Assembly: GCF_902506065.1 (NCBI RefSeq)
Contig: NZ_LR732912.1
Span: forward strand, 4,192,583-4,256,582
DNA: 64,000 nucleotides
Reading direction: 5' to 3'
Source: Arthrobacter sp. 9V
GTDB taxonomy: Bacteria > Actinomycetota > Actinomycetes > Actinomycetales > Micrococcaceae
Of this stretch, positions 32,894 through 40,947 are shown piece by piece (the first letter of the stretch is position 1; each line of letters starts with the position of its first letter). The notes below the pieces were generated by a model. The model was not told where the DNA came from and did not search any database. It worked only from the letters and a program-made list of their open reading frames with translations. The position numbers were made by a program, and so were the translations under genes.

Positions 32894-34531
32894 ATGCCAC
32901 ACCAGAACCTCCCGCGACTCGAGCGGACAGGCGGCCACGTCCGGCTCATTGTTGAGGAGAAGCCGTTTCTTTGCATCGGGGGTGAACTGCATAATTCGAG
33001 TGCGTCCCATCGGAGCTACATGTCGCCCATCTGGGACAAGCTGGCAAAGTCCGGGGTCAACACGGTGATCGCTCCCGTGTCCTGGGAACAAACAGAACCG
33101 GTGGAGGGGCAACTCGACTTCTCCATCGTGGACGGGTTGGTAGAGGACGCCAGGTCCACCGGTGTCCGTCTGGTACTGATTTGGTTCGGGGCCTTCAAGA
33201 ACGCTTTCTCCACGTATGCACCCGGTTGGGTTCGCGCCGACCGTGAACGCTTTCCGCGCGCAGACAGGGGTGTCAAACCGTTCAAGACACCCTTCTCGTA
33301 TCCCGGATCCATGCCGCGGCCGAGCTTGTCCGTCTTCTCTGAGAATCTCTTTGAAGCGGACCGAACTGCCTACACTGCCCTGATGAGGTATCTGGCCATG
33401 ATCGATCCGGACCATACAGTCATCATGGTTCAGGTTGAAAACGAGGTTGGACTGCTGGGTGCAGGAAGAGACCACAGCGCACTGGCCGATGCCGCTTGGA
33501 ATGCACCGGTCCCTGAGAAATTGATTGCTGCGGTTTCCCAAGCTCCGGAATCCTTCGACCAGGAGTTTGTGGAGGCCCTTGGCTCGAGTCCGGACAGCAA
33601 CAAAAGCTGGGCGGACTACTTCGGAGACCACAACCCCGTTGCCGAAGAGACGTTCATGGCTTGGGGATTTGCTTCCTTTGTGGGAGGTTTGGCGGCGGCC
33701 GGAAAGGAAGTCCTGCCGCTCCCGGCGTATGCAAACGCCTGGATCGGCCCGCAACGGGGACAGGACCTGCCCGGCCAGTACCCAAGCGGCGGACCGACTG
33801 CGGGGATGGTTCCGGTGTGGCGTGCCGCGGCGCCGGCCATCGACTTCCTGGCACCGGACATCTATGTTCCCAACTCAGAAGAAGTCATGCGGCAATACGC
33901 CTCCGCTTCCAATCCCCTCTTCATCCCCGAAGCACGTTTCCGGGCCGGGGATGCATTCTTGGCCATTGGGGGGTTTGGTGGCTTGGGCTACAACGTCTTC
34001 GGTGTGGAGGAAGGCCGGGAAGGCAACCAGTTCAGCGCCGCCTGCTCCATCATCACTTCCCTCACTCCAGAGATAGTGGATGCCCAGCGCGATGGACGGA
34101 TTTTTGGTTTCGCCCTCGACCAGGAGGAGGAATCCATCAGCACGGAACTGGCGGGTACAGCAATTACGGTTCGAAATTCCAGGAAGCTCCTCGAAGGAAT
34201 GCTCCTGGACGCAGGCGTTCGCGTTCCTCCCGCGCCGGAACTGCTGGAGGAAACCGTTGCTGCCACCCATGGTCCCACCCCGGGAGACGCCCGTCCCTTC
34301 GGGATGGTTTTGGCCATCAGTCCCACCGAGTTCATTGTGGTGGGCCAGGGAGCTCAAGTGGACTTCCACAAGCCCGGTAGTGAAATTGAGCTTGACGCAG
34401 TGAGGGAGTTGGTAATCACAGATTCCGGGTTAGCGGAAGGACGATTCCTCAACGGAGACGAGCGCCTTGAAATCCTCTCGGACAAGCACATCAGCGCCGT
34501 GAGGGTCAGTCTCCTCGTCAACGCCGGCTGA
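32894..34531 (+). CDS. GH35/GH42-like beta-galactosidase (DUF5597-type)
   Basis: A 545-residue clan-A glycoside hydrolase. The barrel begins with G-G-E-L-H-N-S and W-E-Q-x-E-P-x-E-G-x-x-D-F. The acid/base motif is V-E-N-E184-V-G and the probable nucleophile is E346 in F-I-P-E-A-R. A C-terminal beta domain (about 430-545) matches the DUF5597 arrangement. No signal peptide. Likely substrate is a beta-galactoside or related glycoside; specificity is not certain. It lies downstream of GH3 in the same direction and belongs to the catabolic locus. Confidence 0.78.
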   Translation: MPHQNLPRLERTGGHVRLIVEEKPFLCIGGELHNSSASHRSYMSPIWDKLAKSGVNTVIAPVSWEQTEPVEGQLDFSIVDGLVEDARSTGVRLVLIWFGAFKNAFSTYAPGWVRADRERFPRADRGVKPFKTPFSYPGSMPRPSLSVFSENLFEADRTAYTALMRYLAMIDPDHTVIMVQVENEVGLLGAGRDHSALADAAWNAPVPEKLIAAVSQAPESFDQEFVEALGSSPDSNKSWADYFGDHNPVAEETFMAWGFASFVGGLAAAGKEVLPLPAYANAWIGPQRGQDLPGQYPSGGPTAGMVPVWRAAAPAIDFLAPDIYVPNSEEVMRQYASASNPLFIPEARFRAGDAFLAIGGFGGLGYNVFGVEEGREGNQFSAACSIITSLTPEIVDAQRDGRIFGFALDQEEESISTELAGTAITVRNSRKLLEGMLLDAGVRVPPAPELLEETVAATHGPTPGDARPFGMVLAISPTEFIVVGQGAQVDFHKPGSEIELDAVRELVITDSGLAEGRFLNGDERLEILSDKHISAVRVSLLVNAG

Positions 34532-34557
34532 AAGCCGGAAAATCCGAAAGGAACTCC

Positions 34558-35508
34558 ATGCCGTTTCACCCGGACATCGCCGTTCGCCTCCCCTTGCTGG
34601 ATGGCATTCCGTCCCTGGAGGCCGCACTCAGCCAACCGTCAATGCGGGCACAAATGGAGGCCTTTGATGCCTACCCGGATGCGCCTCCCCCTCCGTCTGC
34701 CACAACCCGGATGGTCTCGGTCCCCGGCCCGCATGGTCCGGTACCACTACGCATTTACACCCCGTTGGAACGGAACCAGGACGCTGATTCCGCACGCGCT
34801 TTGGTGTGGATGCATGGCGGTGCCTTCCAATTCGGGGATCTGGATACCAAAGAGGCCGATTGGACTGCCCGGCAGTTGGTTCAGCGGGCATCGGCAACGA
34901 TCGTGAGCGTGGACTACCGGCTGGCCGTTGACGGCGTGCACTACCCGGTACCCCTTGACGACGTCGTTGCCGCTGTTCGATGGGTTCAGGCAAACATGAC
35001 GGAGTTGGGCATCACCTCGCTGTCGGTGGGTGGCGCCAGCGCCGGGGCAAATTTGGCTGCGGCAGCCGCATTGCGGCTCCGCGACGAGGACATGTGGGTG
35101 CCGGACCAGCTTGTGCTGGTGTATCCGATGATGCACGCCGAACCTCCTGCTCCGTCCGAGTCCCTCAGGCTCGCCTTGGCGGAACTGCCCGATGCCATGA
35201 AGCTCACCCCGCGGATGATCCACTCCGCAAGGGAGAATTACGTGGGAACTTCAAGCGATGTTCCTGTTCCGGGTTACGCCATGCCCGCCAACGCAGATCT
35301 GAATGGCCTCGGACCAACGTTGGTGCTGAACGCCGAATACGACGAGTTGAGGGCCTCAGGTGAGGCTTTCAGTTCCCTGCTTGCCGCCTGCGGTGTTGAC
35401 GTGGAGCAGGTCAAGGTTCCGGGCATGCTTCATGGTTTCCTGAATCTGCCGGCAACCTTTGCTCCCGTGAACGACGCTTTGGAGCGAATCGCAGTCAGGT
35501 TGCGCTGA
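34558..35508 (+). CDS. Alpha/beta hydrolase, hormone-sensitive-lipase type esterase
   Basis: A 316-residue enzyme with oxyanion motif H86-G-G-A-F and nucleophile elbow G-A-S161-A-G. The acidic residue is probably in N-A-E-Y-D-E and the His in G-M-L-H-G-F near the end. GAAAGGA lies before ATG 34558. It is the last gene of the glycoside locus, 26 bp after the GH35/42-like gene. An esterase here could strip acyl groups (acetyl, malonyl, cinnamoyl types) from plant glycosides; that role is inferred from context. Confidence 0.85.
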   Translation: MPFHPDIAVRLPLLDGIPSLEAALSQPSMRAQMEAFDAYPDAPPPPSATTRMVSVPGPHGPVPLRIYTPLERNQDADSARALVWMHGGAFQFGDLDTKEADWTARQLVQRASATIVSVDYRLAVDGVHYPVPLDDVVAAVRWVQANMTELGITSLSVGGASAGANLAAAAALRLRDEDMWVPDQLVLVYPMMHAEPPAPSESLRLALAELPDAMKLTPRMIHSARENYVGTSSDVPVPGYAMPANADLNGLGPTLVLNAEYDELRASGEAFSSLLAACGVDVEQVKVPGMLHGFLNLPATFAPVNDALERIAVRLR

Positions 35509-35567
35509 GTTGTTGGCGCATCCGCGCCCCCATGGCGCAGAACGTCTCATGAGCGCACTATGGAGTC

Positions 35568-36455
35568 ATGAACGCTCCCCGTGCCAGCGGTTTGGCGCAG
35601 GGTGGTTCCGGTAGCTTCCGGGCTGGCCTGCACCCGTGGAGCCGCTATGTGGCTTTGGGCGACTCGTTTACTGAAGGCTTGGGTGATCCCGAACCCCGGA
35701 GCCCCGGTGGCCTCCGAGGCTGGGCCGACCGGGTGGCGGAAGAGCTGAGCGTCGGTCACGAGGATTTCGCCTACGCCAATCTGGCCATCAGTGGGCGGCT
35801 GCTGCACCAAATACTCGAAGAACAGGTGGGCCCCGCTGTTGAATTGCGACCTGATCTGATCACGCTCAACGCCGGCGGCAATGACTTGCTCTTCCATAGG
35901 AGCGATCCGGACAAGCTTGCCCTCGATCTGGATACAGGGGTGGAAAGGCTGGCCTCCACCGGCGCCACAATTGTGCTCTTTACAGGCCCTGATTGGGGTG
36001 CCACTCCAGTGCTGGGCCGTACACGTGGCAAGGTGGCCATCTACAACGAGAACGTCCGGGTGGTTGCTGCCCGCCATGACGCAGTCATCGCCGATCTCTG
36101 GGCACTGCGGCGGCTCACGGACCCGCGGATGTGGGATCCGGACAGGCTGCATTTCTCGCCCCTGGGCCAACACACCATCGCCATGATGGTCCTCGATACC
36201 CTCAACGTTCCGCACACCTTGGAACCCTTGACGCCCAAACCCCTCCCGGAGCGCAGCTGGCGTGAGGCGCGGGTCGGGGACATCATCTGGGCCCGCGAGC
36301 ATCTCTTCCCGTGGGTGGTTCGGCGGCTTACCCAGCGGAACGTCGACGACGGCCGTCACCCCAAGCGGCCGGAGCCCGGCCCTGTGTTCGGGGCAAGCAT
36401 GCCCTCAGGAGCATATATAGGGCTGGAACACCGAAGCGGCTCGGATCATCCATGA
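35568..36455 (+). CDS. SGNH/GDSL hydrolase
   Basis: A 295-residue protein with the four SGNH blocks: G-D-S-F-T-E-G (about 31-37) with the nucleophile Ser, an S-G-R in block II, G-G-N-D (about 103-106), and D-x-x-H in W-D-P-D-R-L-H-F. No clear signal peptide, so it is probably intracellular. The family hydrolyses esters or thioesters; the substrate is unknown. A GGAG only 2 nt before ATG 35568 is poorly spaced, so the true start could be slightly different. Confidence 0.85.
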   Translation: MNAPRASGLAQGGSGSFRAGLHPWSRYVALGDSFTEGLGDPEPRSPGGLRGWADRVAEELSVGHEDFAYANLAISGRLLHQILEEQVGPAVELRPDLITLNAGGNDLLFHRSDPDKLALDLDTGVERLASTGATIVLFTGPDWGATPVLGRTRGKVAIYNENVRVVAARHDAVIADLWALRRLTDPRMWDPDRLHFSPLGQHTIAMMVLDTLNVPHTLEPLTPKPLPERSWREARVGDIIWAREHLFPWVVRRLTQRNVDDGRHPKRPEPGPVFGASMPSGAYIGLEHRSGSDHP

Positions 36456-36617
36456 AAGCCGGGGAATATCCCCCTGCATAGCGCTTGATGTTTATGGAGT
36501 CCGTCACCCTTTGCCGCGCCTGTGGTGGTGTTGGCTGGATCGACGCTAAAATTTCACTTGCCGCAAGTACGAGCTCTTCGGCGTCAATCCGCGTTTACTT
36601 CTTAGGAGCGCCATACC

Positions 36618-36644
36618 GTGAGTGGGGGAACCGACCAGTCATGA
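36618..36644 (+). promoter_or_regulatory. Short upstream ORF coupled to mptB
   Basis: AGGAG (36604-36608) is well placed for GTG 36618, which opens an 8-codon frame (M-S-G-G-T-D-Q-S) ending in TGA at 36642-36644. Its stop overlaps the mptB ATG as ATGA. It may serve translational coupling or as a leader. A sequencing error that split the true N-terminus is another explanation. Confidence 0.4.
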
Positions 36645-38248
36645 CGACAGGCAGTACCCCCAAACCACTTCCCGAGACTTCAGTAGGCGAGGGCAAGCCT
36701 TCCTCTACTGCTACCAAGGCCCCGAAACCAGCAACACCGGCAACGAAGCCCGTAGCTTATCCCGCCATTTTGCAAGGGTTCCTCGGCTCGCTGTTCATGT
36801 TCGCGGGGTCCATTGGCATCGGCTGGATCGCCAACGGATCCCCCATGATCCGCCATCCCATAGTCATTGCCCTGCGCACAGAGGGCTGGGGAGTAACCGT
36901 CTCGGCCGTCCTCCTGACTGTTGGCGCGATGTTGCTGGTCCGCTCCTGGCTGAGGCTGGGGCAACGGATGGGCAGCTGGGAGGGGAACTCCCTCAAGCCG
37001 ATCGTTGCCGCGATCGGAGCCTGGTCTCTTCCTTTGCTCTTCGCTGTGCCCGTCTATTCCCGCGACGTCTACGCGTATATAGGCCAGGGCAGGCTGATGA
37101 TGGAAGGCCAGGACCCTTACGCCGTCGGCATTTCAGCTTTGAACAACTGGTTCGCCTTGGGCGCGGATCCCGCTTGGGCGGAAGCCCGCACTCCGTACGG
37201 GCCCTTCTTCTTGTGGATGGCCCACGCGGTGGTTGCCATCACAGGTGCCCAGCCGGACGTATCGGTCCTGCTGTTTAGGCTGCTGGCCGCAGGCGGGGTG
37301 CTGTTGTGCGTTGTGTACGTGCCCAAACTGGCGGAGCTTCACGGGATCAATGGTGCCCGGGCGCTCTGGATTGCCGTGGCCAACCCGTTGTTCCTCATCA
37401 GCTTCGTGGCCAGCGCGCACAACGACGCCATCATGGTTGGCTTCGCCGTAGCTGGAACCTACTTCGCGGCCACCAAACGGCAGCTCCTGGGTATCCTGCT
37501 GGTCACACTCTCCATCGGAATCAAACCTGCCACCGTGTTGCTGCTGCCCTTTATTGGGCTGATGTGGGCCGGGGCGGGCGCCTCCTGGCCGCGTAAGTTC
37601 GGAATCTGGGCAGCTACGGCCAGCATCAGCTTCGCCATCCTGGTGATCAGCGGCATCCCTTACGGCCTGGGCTTGGGCTGGGCTTGGGCCATCACGGACC
37701 CCACCCCCGGATTCACGGGCTACTCGCCGTCGGGCTTCATTGGCCAGCAGATCGAGTTCCTCGGCAATGCATTGGGGCTCCCCGGCAATGCAATGGCGGA
37801 CATTTTGCGGGCCGCCATGAAGTGGGGCGCCGTGGCCCTGGTCCTGGTGCTGATGTTCCGGGGAGACCACTCCCGCGTGGTGCGGAGAATGGCCCTGGCC
37901 TTCGCGGCCATCGTGCTGCTCTCACCCATTATTCAGCCGTGGTACATCCTCTGGTTCGTGCCCTTCCTGGCCGTAACGGGGATCAGGGACGACTGGCAAA
38001 TGCGATGCCTGTACGTGGGCGTGACGTTCTTTGTGGTCTTCGGAGCGCAGGACCAGCTCTCGGTGTGGTCCTTCGTGGAGGTCTCCGTGGACCTCTCCTC
38101 CTTGGCCTTCGCCATTGCGCTGCTGTTCGCGTTCTACCTTGTGTTCCTGGACATTCACACCCGCAGGCTGCTGGTCCAAGGCAAGCTGTCGCGATGGGTG
38201 GGGCAGACTGATCGCCGCCTGCTCCACCGCCCACCGACTATCCGCTAA
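36641..38248 (+). CDS. mptB: Alpha-(1->6)-mannosyltransferase MptB-like
   Basis: A 535-residue polytopic membrane protein of the GT-C fold, using polyprenyl-phosphate mannose to extend the alpha-1,6-mannan core of lipomannan. Features: a Pro/Lys/Thr-rich cytosolic N-terminus (1-45), about 12-13 helices, and the loop R-D-V-Y-A-Y-I-G-Q-G-R near 145 whose Asp fits the GT-C catalytic acid. Q-D-P-Y, R-T-P-Y-G-P and I-Q-P-W-Y-I-L-W also occur and are typical of actinobacterial MptA/MptB. It converges on the tandem glycosyltransferase genes, overlapping their last stop by 3 nt. Confidence 0.8.
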   Translation: MTTGSTPKPLPETSVGEGKPSSTATKAPKPATPATKPVAYPAILQGFLGSLFMFAGSIGIGWIANGSPMIRHPIVIALRTEGWGVTVSAVLLTVGAMLLVRSWLRLGQRMGSWEGNSLKPIVAAIGAWSLPLLFAVPVYSRDVYAYIGQGRLMMEGQDPYAVGISALNNWFALGADPAWAEARTPYGPFFLWMAHAVVAITGAQPDVSVLLFRLLAAGGVLLCVVYVPKLAELHGINGARALWIAVANPLFLISFVASAHNDAIMVGFAVAGTYFAATKRQLLGILLVTLSIGIKPATVLLLPFIGLMWAGAGASWPRKFGIWAATASISFAILVISGIPYGLGLGWAWAITDPTPGFTGYSPSGFIGQQIEFLGNALGLPGNAMADILRAAMKWGAVALVLVLMFRGDHSRVVRRMALAFAAIVLLSPIIQPWYILWFVPFLAVTGIRDDWQMRCLYVGVTFFVVFGAQDQLSVWSFVEVSVDLSSLAFAIALLFAFYLVFLDIHTRRLLVQGKLSRWVGQTDRRLLHRPPTIR

Positions 38249-39525
38249 AGCGCCTTCCGGCTGACGGGCACACGCCGTCCCAGTTCAACGGTCCGCTGCA
38301 CCGACCACCACAGCAGGACCACCAGTAGGACGTTGCGGGTGGTGAGCACCGCGGCCATGACCGGGTGGGCGTGTATAAGCGGGGTGTAGAACAGCGGATA
38401 GATCACGAACGTGGTCATGGCGATGGCCATCAGCAAGGCGGCCGGAACTTTCCAACGGTTCCAGTCGTGCGTCAGTCCGGCGATGATCACCGGGGCCAGC
38501 CAGATGATGAACTGCGGCGAGCCCACCTTGTTGAACACAATGAACGCCGTAGTCATCATCAACGCGCCCTCGAGGAACAGTTCCTCGCGCTCCGCCCCGC
38601 GCCTGAGTGCACGTATGAGGAGGATAGCGGCAGCGATCGCGGCAACTATCAGCAGCGGCTGCATCAGGAACGCGGCAACCTCAGCACCGGGTCCGTAGAC
38701 CTCCGTTGAGTTGATGGCCGTATTGTCCGCCATCTTGGAACCGGCAATGTTGAAGACGCTGAGCCACACCCAGGGGGTGGAGAACGTGGCTTCCAGCTGC
38801 ATCCCGCGTTCACCCTGGTTGATCAGGAAGTCCAGGATGTGGCTGAAGCCACCGGTGAGGTACGTTCCAAAGCCCACGACGGCGGTGACGCCCACCCCGG
38901 CAGCGACCATCTGAAGCCGATTCTTCGAAGCGATGATCATGGGTGCCAGTACTGCAGCCGGCCACACTTTGATCCACGTCGCGATGCTCAGCAGGATCGA
39001 GGCAACTACGGGCCTTTGGGCAGCGCAGATCAACGCAATCAACACGATGGGAGCTGTGATGCCCTCAACGCGGGCAAAGCTGAGGTATCCCATGAACACC
39101 GTGAAGAACAGCCACCACCACGCCGGTGCAATTCCGGTGACCCGCCGGCTACCCCGGGTCAGGTACCAGAGGCCCAGCGCATTCAGGGCAGTGATCCCCA
39201 GGTACCACATCAGCAAGTAGAGATCCGGGCCGGCAACTCCCGCCAGGAAGATGGGAATCTGTGCCAGCACGGGGTAAACCCAGGGACTGATCTTCCCGCT
39301 GAGGTTCTCCGGGTTGTAACCCTCCATTGCCCACTGACGGTATTGCTCAGTGTCGCTGAAGGTGTTGCCGCTGAGGAAGAAGGACGCCATCCAGCAAAGG
39401 AAGTAGAAGTGGACCACGCCGAAGCCCCACCACACGCTGGAGGGGCGGGCGAACCACGCTACAACGGCAGGGGGCAGGACCCGGCTGCGGATACGGACCA
39501 GCCGGTCAAAGAACGTCGCGGAAAT
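38245..39525 (-). CDS. Membrane glycosyltransferase (GT87-like), probable ATT start
   Basis: A 426-residue polytopic protein (about 10-12 helices) paralogous to the next gene upstream. Shared blocks are F-S-D-T, S-P-W-V-Y-P-x-L-A-x-I-P, A-W-W-W-L-F, G-E-R-G-M-Q-L-E-A-T-F and F-I-V-F-N-K-V-G-S-P-Q-F. GT87-like enzymes transfer mannose from polyprenyl phosphate. Alignment with its paralog places the N-terminus at I-S-A-T-F-F-D-R-L, encoded from ATT 39525. AAGGAG lies 7 nt before that ATT, and no ATG or GTG fits nearby. The upstream gene's stop is 1 nt away. It probably works with MptB in lipoglycan assembly. Confidence 0.75.
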   Translation of the reverse strand: MSATFFDRLVRIRSRVLPPAVVAWFARPSSVWWGFGVVHFYFLCWMASFFLSGNTFSDTEQYRQWAMEGYNPENLSGKISPWVYPVLAQIPIFLAGVAGPDLYLLMWYLGITALNALGLWYLTRGSRRVTGIAPAWWWLFFTVFMGYLSFARVEGITAPIVLIALICAAQRPVVASILLSIATWIKVWPAAVLAPMIIASKNRLQMVAAGVGVTAVVGFGTYLTGGFSHILDFLINQGERGMQLEATFSTPWVWLSVFNIAGSKMADNTAINSTEVYGPGAEVAAFLMQPLLIVAAIAAAILLIRALRRGAEREELFLEGALMMTTAFIVFNKVGSPQFIIWLAPVIIAGLTHDWNRWKVPAALLMAIAMTTFVIYPLFYTPLIHAHPVMAAVLTTRNVLLVVLLWWSVQRTVELGRRVPVSRKAL

Positions 39526-39526
39526 T

Positions 39527-40831
39527 TTAGTGCTCCTTGCCCGCAGGTGCGCTGACCACGGAGGGCTTGCGGCCCAGCGAGTACAAGCGGCGTGCTGACC
39601 AGAAGAAGAGGACAACCAGCAGGACGTTGCGGATGGTCAGGACCAGGGCCATCCAAGGGTTGTTGTGGCTCAACGCATCATAGAAGAGCGGGTAGATGAA
39701 GTAAGTGGCAACGGCGATCACAATCAGCATGGTGGCCGGTACGCGCCACTCTTTCCAGTTGTGTGCGAGCCCCACAGCCACGGCCGGCGCGAGCCACACC
39801 ATGAACTGCGGTGAACCCACCTTGTTGAAGACAATGAAGGCGGTCACCAGGGTGAGGGCTCCCGAAAGGAGGAGTTCCGTGCGGTCCACACCGCCGTTGA
39901 GCTTTCCTTGGTGCAGCGCCCAGAAGGTCAAACCGGCGACGGCGGCCGCGGCCAGCAGCAACAGCGGCTGCATCAGCACGGACATCACTGCCGTACCGGG
40001 ACCGTCAACCTGCATGGAATTGATGTCAGTGTTCATGTACATGCGGGAGTCCCCGACGCCCAGGACCGACAACCACAACCATGGCGTGGTGAAGGTGGCT
40101 TCGAGCTGCATGCCACGGTCGCCCTGTTGTGTCAGGAAGTTCAGCAACTTGGGTACGGCACCAACTGCCGCAGCCAACCCAACCACCACCGCCGTCGTCG
40201 CGATTCCTGCTGCTACGACGTGCAGGCGCTTCCTGACCACCGCGAACAAGGCCAGCATGACAGCTGCCGGCCAGACCTTCACCCAGGTGGCCACGCTCAG
40301 GAGGACCGAAGCGACGAAGGGCCGCGTGGCACCGTAAACGAGGGCCACCAGGACAATGGGTGCCGTCAGCCCGTCAACGCGGGCGAAGCCCAGCCAGCCC
40401 ATGAGGAAGACGAATACCAGCCACCACCACGCAGCCGGAATCGCTTCCTGCCGACGGCCACGGTCAGTGAGCTTCAGTACCGCCCAACCGTTCAGCAGCG
40501 TGGTGAACAGGACCCAGAGGAAGAAGAAAGGTCCGGGGCCGGCAACTGCTGCCAGGCCCATGGGAATCAGCGCCAGGATGGGGTAAACCCAAGGGCTGGG
40601 TCCACCGGTCAGGTTGGCGTCGTTGAATCCTGCCAGCGCCCATTCGCGGTAGATGAACGTGTCGCTGAAGGCCTCCCCGCGCGAGGAGAGCACGGCGGCG
40701 AAGACCAAGAATACCAAGTGAATCACCACGAAGCCCCACAAAAGGCCCCGCGGAGAGTTCATGCGTGCCGCCAACCTCGCTGGGATTGTTTTATCGCGGA
40801 TATCCGCGAGCGTACTGAAAAAACTGTCCAT
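39527..40831 (-). CDS. Membrane glycosyltransferase (GT87-like), first of a tandem pair
   Basis: A 434-residue polytopic protein with the same blocks as its downstream paralog (F-S-D-T-F-I-Y-R-E-W-A, P-S-P-W-V-Y-P-I-L-A, G-D-R-G-M-Q-L-E-A-T-F, K-V-G-S-P-Q-F-M-V-W-L). F-S-D-T-F near 56 may carry the GT-C acidic residue. AGGAAG lies upstream; ATG 40831 or TTG 40834 could start it. The pair with mptB next door suggests roles in mannan branching or elongation; donor and acceptor are inferred. Confidence 0.78.
   Translation of the reverse strand: MDSFFSTLADIRDKTIPARLAARMNSPRGLLWGFVVIHLVFLVFAAVLSSRGEAFSDTFIYREWALAGFNDANLTGGPSPWVYPILALIPMGLAAVAGPGPFFFLWVLFTTLLNGWAVLKLTDRGRRQEAIPAAWWWLVFVFLMGWLGFARVDGLTAPIVLVALVYGATRPFVASVLLSVATWVKVWPAAVMLALFAVVRKRLHVVAAGIATTAVVVGLAAAVGAVPKLLNFLTQQGDRGMQLEATFTTPWLWLSVLGVGDSRMYMNTDINSMQVDGPGTAVMSVLMQPLLLLAAAAVAGLTFWALHQGKLNGGVDRTELLLSGALTLVTAFIVFNKVGSPQFMVWLAPAVAVGLAHNWKEWRVPATMLIVIAVATYFIYPLFYDALSHNNPWMALVLTIRNVLLVVLFFWSARRLYSLGRKPSVVSAPAGKEH
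39533..39538 (-). promoter_or_regulatory. Shine-Dalgarno site that supports an ATT start
   Basis: AAGGAG on the minus strand, 7 nt before ATT 39525 and inside the last codons of the upstream paralog. It is the only good ribosome-binding site near the N-terminus implied by paralog alignment. Confidence 0.6.
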
Positions 40832-40947
40832 CAACGAAGAACTTCCTGGCTAGGTGGGTCCCTGCCTCAGCAGTCCCCGAATTTTCTTGGGACCGAAAAA
40901 CCCCCGCATGCCACTTTACGCGAGTCACCCAAATGCCGGGCAGTTGG

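Noticed and set aside
35547..36359. 270-residue minus-strand frame opposite the SGNH hydrolase
   Set aside because: All four SGNH motifs lie on the plus strand.
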